Shown: piece after piece, positions 1-8,304 of the stretch
Numbering within the stretch: position 1 is the first letter of the stretch
How the letters are laid out: each line of letters opens with the position of its first letter
Assembly: GCA_963714205.1 (NCBI GenBank)
Contig: CAVQNQ010000006.1
Span: 372,001-436,000 of the forward strand
Source: CAVQNQ01 sp963714205
GTDB lineage: Bacteria > Acidobacteriota > Terriglobia > Bryobacterales > Bryobacteraceae
Direction: 5' to 3'
Length of the DNA stretch: 64,000 bases
Position numbers and translations under genes: made by a program
Notes under the pieces: generated by a model
The model's database searches: none
Told to the model about the DNA's origin: nothing
What the model saw: the letters and a program-made list of their open reading frames with translations, nothing else

Positions 1-201
1 CAGAAGTTGCGGCGCGAACTGCAGGCCCATCACAATACCCAGCGCTGACGCATTGTGATGGGTCAGTTGCGTAAGCACGAGCCAGTCCTGAGCGACGCGC
101 TGCATCCAGGTACCGACATTGGAAACCAGAGAGCCAGCCGTCCACAAGCGGAAGTTGAAGGTTCTCAGGGAGCGGAAGGTGCCGACCACCCCGTTCTTCA
201 T
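1..201 (-). CDS. MFS transporter, N-terminal part (runs off window)
   Basis: The first 67 codons of a major facilitator protein are visible; the rest lies beyond the left edge. The N-terminus (MKNGVVGTFRSLRTFNFRLW, then GSLVSNVGTWMQRVAQDWLV) matches the start of EntS/MFS_3-type exporters, whose first helix carries a conserved GTWMQ-like turn. The start is fixed by an ATGA overlap with the stop of the upstream small membrane protein gene, which suggests translational coupling. It follows the glycosyltransferase cluster on the same strand. Substrate unknown. Confidence 0.72.
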   Translation of the reverse strand, partial: MKNGVVGTFRSLRTFNFRLWTAGSLVSNVGTWMQRVAQDWLVLTQLTHHNASALGIVMGLQFAPQLL

Positions 202-527
202 GTGCGCGACGGCGTGTTGCCCCCATGGAACTGGCCGAAGTGACGCGCCGAAAAGATGCTGATGAGCAGCGCGCCCAGGCCGAACGCAAGGATGTGGCTT
301 GTCGCCCGCGGATCGAAAGCGCCAACGCGCGCGACGAGCAGATACCCGACTACCGCGTTGAAGAATCCCCAAACAACGTTGACCGTTGCGGAGGAAAGCC
401 CCTGGCCGGGCGGTTTTGCAAAGGGACTCTGGAAGGGACGTCCCATCGTGCCGGCTACAAAATGAGGAATGGCGTTTGCCGCAAAAACGCCCCCAAAGAA
501 ATACGACACAAGCCAAAGCCAATTCAT
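198..527 (-). CDS. Small membrane protein of unknown function
   Basis: A 109-residue protein with three hydrophobic stretches (about residues 3-24, 46-66 and 76-94), predicted to sit in the inner membrane. I chose the start at MNWLWLVSYFFGG because a longer in-frame extension (to 569) adds only a charged tail before the first helix. Its stop overlaps the start of the MFS gene downstream by 4 bp (ATGA), so the two are probably translated together. I do not recognise the family. A histidine-rich C-terminal part (ARHFGQFHGGN) is visible but its meaning is unclear. Confidence 0.6.
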   Translation of the reverse strand: MNWLWLVSYFFGGVFAANAIPHFVAGTMGRPFQSPFAKPPGQGLSSATVNVVWGFFNAVVGYLLVARVGAFDPRATSHILAFGLGALLISIFSARHFGQFHGGNTPSRT

Positions 528-572
528 AATGCAGATCTCCTTATCGCGCTCAGGTCCGCCCCAGATCACAGC

Positions 573-1655
573 CTACTCCCCAGCCAGCTTTCGCAACAGC
601 TCTTCGTACTGATCCGTCACGGCATCCCACGAATATCGCTCGCGCACGCGCTCCATGGCAGCGGCGCGAAGGTGTTCGCGATCTTCTTCGGACATCGCCA
701 GCGCGTCTTCCAGCTTGGCTGCCAGTTCATGCGGCTCGAAGGCGATCCCGGCGCCGCCGGCGACCTCGGCGTTTTCCGGGGTGTTGCGATAGAGCACCAG
801 AGCGCCGCGGCCCATGGCTTCGATGAGCGCGGGATGCGTGCCGCCAACCTCGGTCGCGTGGATGTAGGCGAAACAGTGCGATCCCAGCTCGCGATAGCCC
901 GCTCCGTAGATCGCTCCGGGAATCGCGATGCGCGGGTCGCGGGTATCGCGCACCCGCGCGATATACTCCTGAGCGTAGGGCGCGTCGCCAACCAGGGCCA
1001 GCTTGAAGTCCGTGCGCACATGCTCGAAAGCCTCGCGCACTTCGAGCGGATGGTTCTCCGGCTCCATGCGGCTGACATACAGGAAATAGCGGCCGGGTTC
1101 GAGGCCGAGGCGCGCGAGCGTATCCGTGCCGGCCACCTTGCCCACCTCCGCGCCGTAGGGAATGAAGACGCTCTCCCGCCGCCAGCGCCGCCGGTAGTAA
1201 TCCTGAATGGCCCGCGCATCGGTGACCACGGCCGTGGGGCAGAGGGTCGCCAGCCACTCCGAGATTAGGTACCACGTTTTGGCCAGCCGGTTCCACTTCT
1301 TGCGCAGGCGCTCGATGCCATCCACGTTGAGAACCACGGGCATGCCGAACAGCCGCGGAACCGCCGTGAAAATGGCGTTGGCCCCGTTGCAATAGAGGGC
1401 CACGTCAACCTTGTGCCAGGCCAGATGCCGAGTCGAGAAGAAGGTATGGGCCAGCGTGTCGAAATACTTGTGCCGGATCGTGGGAAGATACACGAGCCGC
1501 ACGCCGCGATAGCGCGCCCCGGCGAAGCGCTCCCGGCAGTAGACGGTCACCTCGTGGCCGCGCGCCGCCAGACGAATCGAGAGTTCTTCGGCGAAGGTTT
1601 CGAAGCCGCCGTAATTCGCCGGGATGCCTCTGGTGCCGAGAAGCGCGATGCGCAT
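573..1655 (-). CDS. GT4-type glycosyltransferase with DUF1972 N-terminus
   Basis: 360 residues, the usual length of the family. The N-terminus has the DUF1972 signature (LGTRGIPANYGGFETFAEEL), seen in rhamnosyltransferases and other capsule or O-antigen enzymes. The C-terminal half is a group-1 glycosyltransferase fold, with an EVGGTHPALIEAMGRGALV segment that would bind the nucleotide sugar. It is the last glycosyltransferase of the minus-strand cluster, 7 bp after the preceding GT2 gene. It probably acts on the cytoplasmic face of the membrane on a lipid-linked glycan. Donor and acceptor cannot be read from sequence. Confidence 0.88.
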   Translation of the reverse strand: MRIALLGTRGIPANYGGFETFAEELSIRLAARGHEVTVYCRERFAGARYRGVRLVYLPTIRHKYFDTLAHTFFSTRHLAWHKVDVALYCNGANAIFTAVPRLFGMPVVLNVDGIERLRKKWNRLAKTWYLISEWLATLCPTAVVTDARAIQDYYRRRWRRESVFIPYGAEVGKVAGTDTLARLGLEPGRYFLYVSRMEPENHPLEVREAFEHVRTDFKLALVGDAPYAQEYIARVRDTRDPRIAIPGAIYGAGYRELGSHCFAYIHATEVGGTHPALIEAMGRGALVLYRNTPENAEVAGGAGIAFEPHELAAKLEDALAMSEEDREHLRAAAMERVRERYSWDAVTDQYEELLRKLAGE

Positions 1656-1662
1656 GCCCGTA

Positions 1663-2712
1663 TTATGTCCGGGCAGCCTCGGTCCGCGACAGCGAACGAA
1701 TCATTTTGCGGGGCGCTTGCCGGGTGACGGGCGCGTACCGGAACCAGCTCGCCATGTATTCGTGATCCACGCGCCGGCGCGCCTGCACTATGCGGCGTTT
1801 CGAGAGCGTCCGCTTGAGGTTTCGGGCGAGCAGCCAGAAAGCCTTCAGCGAGGTGTGCTCCCAGAGCAGGCAGCAGGTTACCACCGCGAAATCGCGGGCG
1901 GTGATGGAGAGCCAGTTGCGCCAGTACAGGTGCCCGGAGATATTCTTGATGCGCATCAGGAAGCGGTTCTTCACCGAGTGCATGTTGATCTCCGGCGGCA
2001 GGGCGCGCCGGTTGCCCGGCAAAACTTTGCGCACGTGATAGCCGCGCGCGTAGGGCACGTAGAGGCACTTCCAACCCATCAGTTGCGCGCGCCAGGCTAC
2101 ATCGGCATCCTCGCGGTAGACGAAGAAATCGGTATCGAAGAACTCGCCGTCGAGCGCGATGTCCTCGATCATGGCGCGCCGGTAGAGCGCGGCCGCCGCG
2201 GTCGCACCGAACACGTACTCGTATTGTAGGTAGTGGCCGTTATCGACTTCCTGGTTGCCGCGGTCCAGGTGGCGCAGCATGGGATTGAAATAGATCCCCG
2301 TGGAATCCACCACCGGCTTCTCGGGAATTTCGAAATGCGCGGTCATCGCCAGCAGCTTGCCGCAGACCGTGCCGATGGCGGGATCGAACTGACCCGCATC
2401 CACCAGCGCCTGGATGAAATTCGGGAGCAGCAGAACGTCCGGGTTCAGTGTCAGCACCCACTCGCCGCCGGCCAGCTGGATGGCCTGGTTCTGGGCGGCG
2501 GCGAACCCTACATTCTCGTCGTTATAGTAAACCCGGCAGCGAGCCTCGAACTGCTCCAGGATATCGACGGTGCCATCCGTGGAAGCGTTGTCCACCACGA
2601 TGACTTCCTTGAGCGCGTACTTCTGCGCCAGCACCGATTCGAGGCAGCGCTTGATAAAGCGGCCGCTGTTGTAAGTGACTATCGTGACAGAGACGAAGCC
2701 GTTGTGCGCCAT
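1663..2712 (-). CDS. GT2 family glycosyltransferase (WbbL-like)
   Basis: 349 residues. A GT-A fold starts at about residue 8 (VTIVTYNSGRFIKRCLESVL), followed by VVDNASTDGT near 37-47 and the metal-binding LNPDVLLLP region near 95. The order matches rhamnosyltransferase-type WbbL proteins, which add sugars to O-antigen or cell-wall linker lipids. The C-terminal 100 residues are basic and may contact the membrane. It lies between other glycosyltransferase genes on the same strand with short gaps (45 bp upstream, 7 bp downstream). The sugar specificity is not predictable. Confidence 0.87.
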   Translation of the reverse strand: MAHNGFVSVTIVTYNSGRFIKRCLESVLAQKYALKEVIVVDNASTDGTVDILEQFEARCRVYYNDENVGFAAAQNQAIQLAGGEWVLTLNPDVLLLPNFIQALVDAGQFDPAIGTVCGKLLAMTAHFEIPEKPVVDSTGIYFNPMLRHLDRGNQEVDNGHYLQYEYVFGATAAAALYRRAMIEDIALDGEFFDTDFFVYREDADVAWRAQLMGWKCLYVPYARGYHVRKVLPGNRRALPPEINMHSVKNRFLMRIKNISGHLYWRNWLSITARDFAVVTCCLLWEHTSLKAFWLLARNLKRTLSKRRIVQARRRVDHEYMASWFRYAPVTRQAPRKMIRSLSRTEAART

Positions 2713-2757
2713 GAGCGAGAACCAGAAGATCCGTACACTCCGTGCGTCCGTTACAAC

Positions 2758-3693
2758 TTAAGGGAGGCCGGGAAAAGCCTCCTCGCGCCAGCCGGACCAC
2801 ACGCATCGGCCCGCCAGCCTCACAATCTTCCTGTAAGCCGCTGCAGATTTCAGGCTCCGGCCGAGCGCCGCTTCGCCCCCCATCCGGAGAAGAGATCCCG
2901 TTACGACGGCCAGACTTACCACGCGGAAAGACACCGGATGAAAGTGCTTGCCCGCGTATCTCAGTAGACTACCATACCAATACAGTTGCCGCATCTCCAT
3001 ACTGAGTTGAGGTATGGAATGACCCCCGGCATGTTTGGCTAGAGCGCCCGGCACGTAATACAAGCAGTACCCCCGATTCGCGGCTCTGCGGCAAAAATCC
3101 ACATCTTCGAACCACAGCGGACGGAATCTCTCGTCGAAACCGCCTAATTCGCGCCACACCTCGGCGCGGACCATCAGAAAGGCCCCCGCCGGCTGCTCCA
3201 CCTTTTGACGCCGGCTGTAATCCAGATTCAACGCGCGATAGCGCCGGTTCACCGCATTACCGGGCCAGACGCGATTTAGCAAAAGAGCTTCCAAAATCAG
3301 CACGCCCGGAGTTGGAAGCTGGCGCACCATGAAACCCACCTGCGCGCGGCCATCCGGCCCCATCAGGCACCCACCCGCGCCTGCCGAACCAGGAAGATCG
3401 CAAGCCTCGCGCAGCCGCTCCAGGCCTCCAAGTATCACGGCGTCGGGGTTCAATAACAGAACATAAGGAGTATTTATTACGGAAAAACCCTGGTTTACAG
3501 CTCCGGCGAAGCCCCGGTTAGTCGAATTGGCAATCAACTTGACGCCCCGCCGCGCCACTTCCGCTGCCGTGCCGTCTTCGGATGCGTTGTCTATTACAAC
3601 AATCTCGGCGCCGGTGCGGAGAGCCGCGTCCAGGCAGGCTCCGATGACTGGCTCGGAATTATAAGTGACGATGACGATGCCGGTATCCGCCAT
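2758..3693 (-). CDS. GT2 family glycosyltransferase
   Basis: 311 residues, with the standard GT2 order: IVIVTYNSEPVIGACLDAAL at the N-terminus, IVVIDNASEDGT, the LLNPDAVILGG metal-site segment, and a late GFDERFRPLWFEDVDFCRRA block that supplies the catalytic acidic residues. A C-terminal hydrophobic region follows. It lies 3 bp after the gene upstream, so it is in the same transcription unit. Role inferred: addition of one sugar in glycan assembly. Exact substrate unknown. Confidence 0.87.
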   Translation of the reverse strand: MADTGIVIVTYNSEPVIGACLDAALRTGAEIVVIDNASEDGTAAEVARRGVKLIANSTNRGFAGAVNQGFSVINTPYVLLLNPDAVILGGLERLREACDLPGSAGAGGCLMGPDGRAQVGFMVRQLPTPGVLILEALLLNRVWPGNAVNRRYRALNLDYSRRQKVEQPAGAFLMVRAEVWRELGGFDERFRPLWFEDVDFCRRAANRGYCLYYVPGALAKHAGGHSIPQLSMEMRQLYWYGSLLRYAGKHFHPVSFRVVSLAVVTGSLLRMGGEAALGRSLKSAAAYRKIVRLAGRCVWSGWREEAFPGLP

Positions 3694-3696
3694 GTG

Positions 3697-4704
3697 TCAC
3701 TTTGCCCCACCACCGGTGAGAAGAAAGTACAGCTTCCAATAAAAATCGAATCCAGCTGCAGCCTGTATTTCGTGAATCAGGCGCTCATGCGCCCGGGCCA
3801 AGTCGTATAGTACGTCCTGATCTGAATTCTCGCCTTTCGCGCGAGCCGCCCGCCAGGCTCTCACTCCCTGCCACTTCCCGCGCAACCACGAAGCGCCGCC
3901 CCCGTGCCGCAAGGCCACGCCGCCCCACAGAAGCTGCGCCACCAGGATCGGCCAGGCCCACTGCCGCAAGAGGGGCGCTGGATAGTGCCGGGCCAGCAGC
4001 AATATTTGATTGCGGGCCATCAGGCGCACGGTCTCGGGATGCCACCGGCCCAGCGCCGCGCTGCCCTGGTGCCAAGCTACCGCCTCCGGCACGTAAACGC
4101 CATCCAGGCGCCGCTCGGCGCAGCGCAGCCCGAAATCGACATCCTCCAGGTAAGATCCGAAACTGTTCTCGAGCTGCCCCACGCGGGAAAACAGTTCGCC
4201 GCGAAACAGCGTCGCGGTCCAGGGGGCCAGTTCGATCCGGCGCTGCCCGGAGGACCACGGGCCATCGGGACGCCCATGGCCCACGCGCCAGACCGCGCCG
4301 CCGCGCGAGATGGCGTCCCAGGTGCCATCGATGCGGTCCTCGGTTCCGGATACGAGCAGTTTGCCGGTGGCAAACCAGGCTTTCTCAGCCTCGGCCGCGG
4401 CGGCCAGCTTTTCCAAGTAATCCGGCGCCAGCTCCACATCGCTGTTGAGCACCGCGATCCAGCGGCCTCCGCTCGCCGAAATCCCGCGGTTCACGGCCGC
4501 CGCGAAGCCCGCATTGTGGCCCATCGCGTGTACCTCGGCCCCCAGCGCGCGGGCCCGCTCGGCGGCGCCGTCGGTAGAGCCGTTATCCATCACCAGCACT
4601 TGCGCGGCGGGTCGCGTCTGGCGCCGCAAACTGGCCAGAAGCTTCTCCAGGAGCGCGCGTCCGTTCCACACCGGAATGACGGCGCTGATGCTCGAGCCAT
4701 TCAT
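3697..4704 (-). CDS. GT2 family glycosyltransferase
   Basis: 335 residues from the ATG at 4704. I prefer this start over an in-frame ATG at 4920 because it forms an ATGA overlap with the stop of the upstream gene and begins right at the GT2 fold (ISAVIPVWNGRALLEKLLAS). Further motifs are LVMDNGSTDGAAERA, VLNSDVELAPDY and SYLEDVDFGLRCAERR. The C-terminal part (about 240-290) carries a hydrophobic helix. The 4-bp overlap argues for coupled translation with the polyprenol-phosphate-type GT2 upstream. Confidence 0.87.
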   Translation of the reverse strand: MNGSSISAVIPVWNGRALLEKLLASLRRQTRPAAQVLVMDNGSTDGAAERARALGAEVHAMGHNAGFAAAVNRGISASGGRWIAVLNSDVELAPDYLEKLAAAAEAEKAWFATGKLLVSGTEDRIDGTWDAISRGGAVWRVGHGRPDGPWSSGQRRIELAPWTATLFRGELFSRVGQLENSFGSYLEDVDFGLRCAERRLDGVYVPEAVAWHQGSAALGRWHPETVRLMARNQILLLARHYPAPLLRQWAWPILVAQLLWGGVALRHGGGASWLRGKWQGVRAWRAARAKGENSDQDVLYDLARAHERLIHEIQAAAGFDFYWKLYFLLTGGGAK

Positions 4705-5375
4705 CGGAAGAAACGCTTCTTGAACAGGAACGCGAGGTTGTAGAACCCGTCGCGCCAGGGATTCAGCTTCTTCTCGCCCAGCCGCGACGTATACAAGATC
4801 GAGATCTCGCCGAAACGGATACGCGGGCTGCGCAGCGCTTCGATCTTGATCTCTTCGGAAAACGCCATGCCGTCGGCTTCCAGTTTCATCTCCTTCAGGA
4901 TCGAGCGGCGGAAGACCCACATGCCCGATTGCGAATCGCGCACCCAGCGCAGGAATAGCACGGATACCGCCACCGAGAGCGCCAGGTTTCCCAGCTCGTG
5001 TTTGAAGCTCATGGCCCGGCGGTCGCGCACCGGGAAGCGCGAGGCGTTCAGGAAATCCACGTCCAGGTGCAGGAAAGCCTCGATCAGGTAGGAAAGCGCG
5101 TCGGCGGGATAGCTGTGGTCCCCATCCAGCGTCACGATCAGATCGCCGGTGGCTTCCGCGAAACCGCGCCGGTAGCTGCGCCCGTAGCCGCGGACCTCTT
5201 CTTGAATCACCTTGGCCCCCAGCGATTGCGCCACCAGCGAGGTCCGGTCGGTGGAAGCGTTGTCCACCACGATGATTTCATCGACGAATTCCGGCAGCCC
5301 GCGCAGCACCTTCTCGATCCCCTGTTCCTCGTTCAGGCAGGGGGTGATGACGGTAATCGACTGGCCTTTATACAT
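4701..5375 (-). CDS. GT2 glycosyltransferase, DPM1-like
   Basis: A compact 224-residue GT2 enzyme (ITVITPCLNEEQGIEKVL, EIIVVDNASTDRTS, LIVTLDGDHSYPADA). The short length, the DGD metal motif and the absence of large extra domains resemble dolichyl- or undecaprenyl-phosphate sugar transferases, which load a sugar onto a lipid carrier. There is no C-terminal pair of membrane helices of the ArnC/GtrB type, only a mild hydrophobic patch near 125-145. It heads a run of overlapping glycosyltransferase genes and is divergent from the small secreted protein at 5429. Confidence 0.83.
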   Translation of the reverse strand: MYKGQSITVITPCLNEEQGIEKVLRGLPEFVDEIIVVDNASTDRTSLVAQSLGAKVIQEEVRGYGRSYRRGFAEATGDLIVTLDGDHSYPADALSYLIEAFLHLDVDFLNASRFPVRDRRAMSFKHELGNLALSVAVSVLFLRWVRDSQSGMWVFRRSILKEMKLEADGMAFSEEIKIEALRSPRIRFGEISILYTSRLGEKKLNPWRDGFYNLAFLFKKRFFR

Positions 5376-5415
5376 GGACTCGGGCCGGCTCCGACTTTTT
5401 GGCGGTATCAGGCGT

Positions 5416-5421
5416 CATAAT
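5416..5421 (+). promoter_or_regulatory. -10-like hexamer CATAAT, leaderless start
   Basis: CATAAT ends 7 nt before the ATG at 5429, so transcription would begin at or next to the start codon. The same spacing recurs at several other plus-strand genes in the window. No clear -35 box is seen. Confidence 0.35.
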
Positions 5422-5428
5422 GTTAACG

Positions 5429-5944
5429 ATGAAGCGGCTCTTTCTCCTTGTGATGTGCGCCGGCGCGCTGGCCGGTGCGGCCGAACTGGCCGGGGTCCAT
5501 TCGGTATATGTTTTTCCGATGTCTCACGGCCTCGACCAGTATCTGGCCAACCGGCTGACCAACGAACACGTCTTCCGGGTGGTGACGGATCCCAAGCTTG
5601 CCGACGCGGTCTTCAGCGACCGTGTGGGCGATGCGCTCCGCGACCAGCTCGAATCCGTCTCGCCCACCCCCAAACCCGAGGAGCCGAAGAAGGCCGCCGA
5701 CGATAAGAAGGCCAAAGATATCCCCGACGACAACCCCGGCAGGATGCTGGCCGAAGGCGCCAAGCTCGATAATCCGGCCCTGCGATCGAGTTTTGGGCGC
5801 GCCAAAGGCACTCTGTTCCTGGTGGATGCCAAGTCGCGGCAAGTGGTCTGGTCGGTATACATGTTGCCCAAGGATTCCAGCTCCAAGCAGTTGGATCGCA
5901 CAGCCTCCGACATTGTAAACCGCCTCAAGCAGGATCTGAAGTAG
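5429..5944 (+). CDS. Secreted or periplasmic protein of unknown function
   Basis: 171 residues with a signal peptide (MKRLFLLVMCAGALAGAAEL, likely cut near residue 18). The middle is rich in Pro, Lys, Glu and Asp (about 75-105), followed by a short beta-rich segment (GTLFLVDAKSRQVVWSVYML). That segment resembles the part of acidobacterial exported proteins that report a ratio or difference, but I cannot name the family. It is the only plus-strand gene inside the minus-strand glycan cluster. Its 3' end overlaps the converging GT2-GT4 fusion gene by about 20 bp. Confidence 0.7.
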   Translation: MKRLFLLVMCAGALAGAAELAGVHSVYVFPMSHGLDQYLANRLTNEHVFRVVTDPKLADAVFSDRVGDALRDQLESVSPTPKPEEPKKAADDKKAKDIPDDNPGRMLAEGAKLDNPALRSSFGRAKGTLFLVDAKSRQVVWSVYMLPKDSSSKQLDRTASDIVNRLKQDLK

Positions 5945-8303
5945 CGGCGCGCGCGGCGCTTCTCTTGCTTTTCACCAGATCGCGATAGCTCTCTACCAGG
6001 CGCGCCGTGATGGCGGCCATGTCCCAGTTGTGCTCCACCTCGGCGCGCGCCCGCGCGGCCATTTCAGCGGCTTTTTCGGGATCCTCGAAGACCGCCAGCA
6101 CGCGCTCCGCGAAGCCCGCTGGATCGTCCGCCAGCCGGCAGAATTCGCCGTCCTGGCGCGCCAGGCCCTCGGCCCCCACCACCGTCGAAACCACCGGAAT
6201 TCCGGCCGCGAAGGCCTCCAAAAGCTTGACGCGCACGCCCGAGCCGCTCAGAATCGGGCACACGAACACGGCATAACGCGCCAGCAGATCCCGCACGTCC
6301 TCGACGTAGCCGAGCAGATCGAGGGGCCCGGAAAGCTCCGCATAGGCGTGCGCGGGAGGCGGGTCCGAGCCGGCGATGGCCAGCCGCGCGCCTGGCTCCC
6401 GCGCCAGGATCAGCCGCAGCACCCTGCCGATGAACCAATCGAGAGCGACGCGGTTGGGATCGTGGCGGAAGCTCCCGAGAAAAAGCATGGTGAGCGGCTC
6501 GCGAGGTCCGCAAGCGAAGCGGTACCGGCGGGTATCGATGCCCGCCCGCAGCCCCGCGCGCAGGCGCGGTGCGAGGCGCGGATTGAACGAGACGAGGTAA
6601 TCGCGGTTGGCCGGCGTGCATACCTGCACCTGGTCGCAATCGCCCAGCATCTCGAGCTCGAAATGCAGCGCGCGCAGATACTCGGTGCGCGCCTTGATCT
6701 CCGCCATCGGCGAGATCATGTGGCCCAGGCCGCGCGCGATGGATTGGAAGTAGACATCGTGCTCGAACAGGGCGCGCGCCATGCGGCGGTACTCCCCGCG
6801 GTATTGCGCCATGGGCGTGTACTCGAGCTGCAGGACGTCGATTTGCTTGCGGTAGAGCTGGCGGTGAATAAGCCAATCCAGGTCGTCGTTGGCGAACTCA
6901 CGCACGGCGCGGGGCAAAAGCGAGCCAAAGCCCTTAGGCCGGCCACTCGGCCGCACGATCCATTCAGCCGAAGCGCAGAACTCGCGCAACTCGCGGTTCT
7001 CTTTTTCCTGCCAGGGCCAATCCAGCAGTTCCACCACGTGTACCTCGGCGTGGCGCACCATCTCGCCGAGCGCCTGGTACATGAACACGCCGCCGCCGTG
7101 CACCGGCGGGCAGATGGGGTATGGCGAGACGAACAGCACGCTGGGACGCTCCGGCGCGGGATCCATTTCGGCAAACCGGTCGCGGAAATAGCCGCCCAGG
7201 GGGCGCCGGAAAGCCTCCCGGTCGCTCACCCGCGCGAGGGAGCGCGCCCGCCAGCGCGAGCGCATGGCCCCGCCGAGCTGGCGGAAGGCATCCCACAGCG
7301 CCCTGGGGTTGGGGCGCAACGGCTCGTCGCCGAAGAGCACGCTCAGCACCGCGCCCGCCCAGGCGAAGAAGAAATGCCCGCCGAGACGCCCCCAATCGTG
7401 CATGTTCTTCCACGCAAACAGCAGGTAGTTCTTCTTCAGTACGGCCTGGATCTGGCTCTCGTTGAAGCGCTTGCCGATGGTGCCGCGATGCTCGTGATGA
7501 ACCACCGCGCGGGGTTGATAAAGCACCTTCCAGCCACGTTTCCAGGCCATGTATCCGAGGTCGGTGTCTTCCAGGTAAAAGGGTGCCAGCAGCGCATCGA
7601 AGCCGCCCAGCTCCAGGAACTTGGCGCGGTCGAAGGCGCACGAGCCGCCGCCGCCGTAGAAGCATGGAAACAGATCGTCGATTTCCGGATCGATGCGGTG
7701 CCGCACTCGCAATCCGCCATCCTGCCACCAGCCCTGCGTCAGCCCGGTCTCCTCGCGCGTGCGCGCCGGGTCGCTGAAAAAGATCTGGCAGGAAACCGCG
7801 AAGACCAGAGGGTCGCGGAAGCCTTCGAGGAGCGGCGCCAGGAAATCCGGCGCCACCCGCATATCGCTGTTCAGCAGCACCACGATCGGATTGCGCGCTT
7901 CTCGAAAGCCCGCATTGGAGCCGCCGCCGAAACCCAGGTTGACCGGCAGAGCCAGCAGCTTCACGCCCGGGAAAGCGGCCCGCAAGAACTCGGCGCTGCC
8001 GTCCGTCGAGCCGTTATCCACCACGATGATCTCGTTCTCGGAATTCCCGGCCAGGGCCTCCACCACCGAGGGCAGATACTTGGCCAGCAACTCCTTGCCA
8101 TTCCAGTTCGGGATGACCACCGAGGCGCTCGCGGGGATTTCCGGCGCGGCCCGGTCCGGCGCCGATGCCGCGCCCTGGCCCCACCCGCGCACCAGTTTCC
8201 ATAGGATATCCACCAGCGCCAGCGCGACCACAGCGACCGCCGCCAGAAAAGGCGAAATAGCCAGCAGCGGCAGATCCCGCAAAACGCGTTTCAGCAGGCG
8301 CAT
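5925..8303 (-). CDS. Bifunctional GT2-GT4 glycosyltransferase fusion
   Basis: 792 residues with two glycosyltransferase units. A hydrophobic N-terminal segment (about 12-40) probably anchors it to the membrane. Residues 58-330 form a GT2 unit (ASVVIPNWNGKELL, IVVDNGSTDGSAEF, LLNSDMRVAPDFL, FYLEDTDLGYMAWKRGW). From about 388 a GT4 unit begins with VLFVSPYPICPPVHGGGVFM and ends with the nucleotide-binding segment SGSGVRVKLLEAFAAG. The two units could add two successive sugars. It sits 1 bp after the coiled-coil methyltransferase gene. Substrates are unknown. Confidence 0.88.
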   Translation of the reverse strand: MRLLKRVLRDLPLLAISPFLAAVAVVALALVDILWKLVRGWGQGAASAPDRAAPEIPASASVVIPNWNGKELLAKYLPSVVEALAGNSENEIIVVDNGSTDGSAEFLRAAFPGVKLLALPVNLGFGGGSNAGFREARNPIVVLLNSDMRVAPDFLAPLLEGFRDPLVFAVSCQIFFSDPARTREETGLTQGWWQDGGLRVRHRIDPEIDDLFPCFYGGGGSCAFDRAKFLELGGFDALLAPFYLEDTDLGYMAWKRGWKVLYQPRAVVHHEHRGTIGKRFNESQIQAVLKKNYLLFAWKNMHDWGRLGGHFFFAWAGAVLSVLFGDEPLRPNPRALWDAFRQLGGAMRSRWRARSLARVSDREAFRRPLGGYFRDRFAEMDPAPERPSVLFVSPYPICPPVHGGGVFMYQALGEMVRHAEVHVVELLDWPWQEKENRELREFCASAEWIVRPSGRPKGFGSLLPRAVREFANDDLDWLIHRQLYRKQIDVLQLEYTPMAQYRGEYRRMARALFEHDVYFQSIARGLGHMISPMAEIKARTEYLRALHFELEMLGDCDQVQVCTPANRDYLVSFNPRLAPRLRAGLRAGIDTRRYRFACGPREPLTMLFLGSFRHDPNRVALDWFIGRVLRLILAREPGARLAIAGSDPPPAHAYAELSGPLDLLGYVEDVRDLLARYAVFVCPILSGSGVRVKLLEAFAAGIPVVSTVVGAEGLARQDGEFCRLADDPAGFAERVLAVFEDPEKAAEMAARARAEVEHNWDMAAITARLVESYRDLVKSKRSAARAATSDPA

Positions 8304-8304
8304 C

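Noticed and set aside
6030..8204. 724-codon open frame opposite the GT2-GT4 gene
   Set aside because: Shadow of a long GC-rich coding region; no recognisable protein features.
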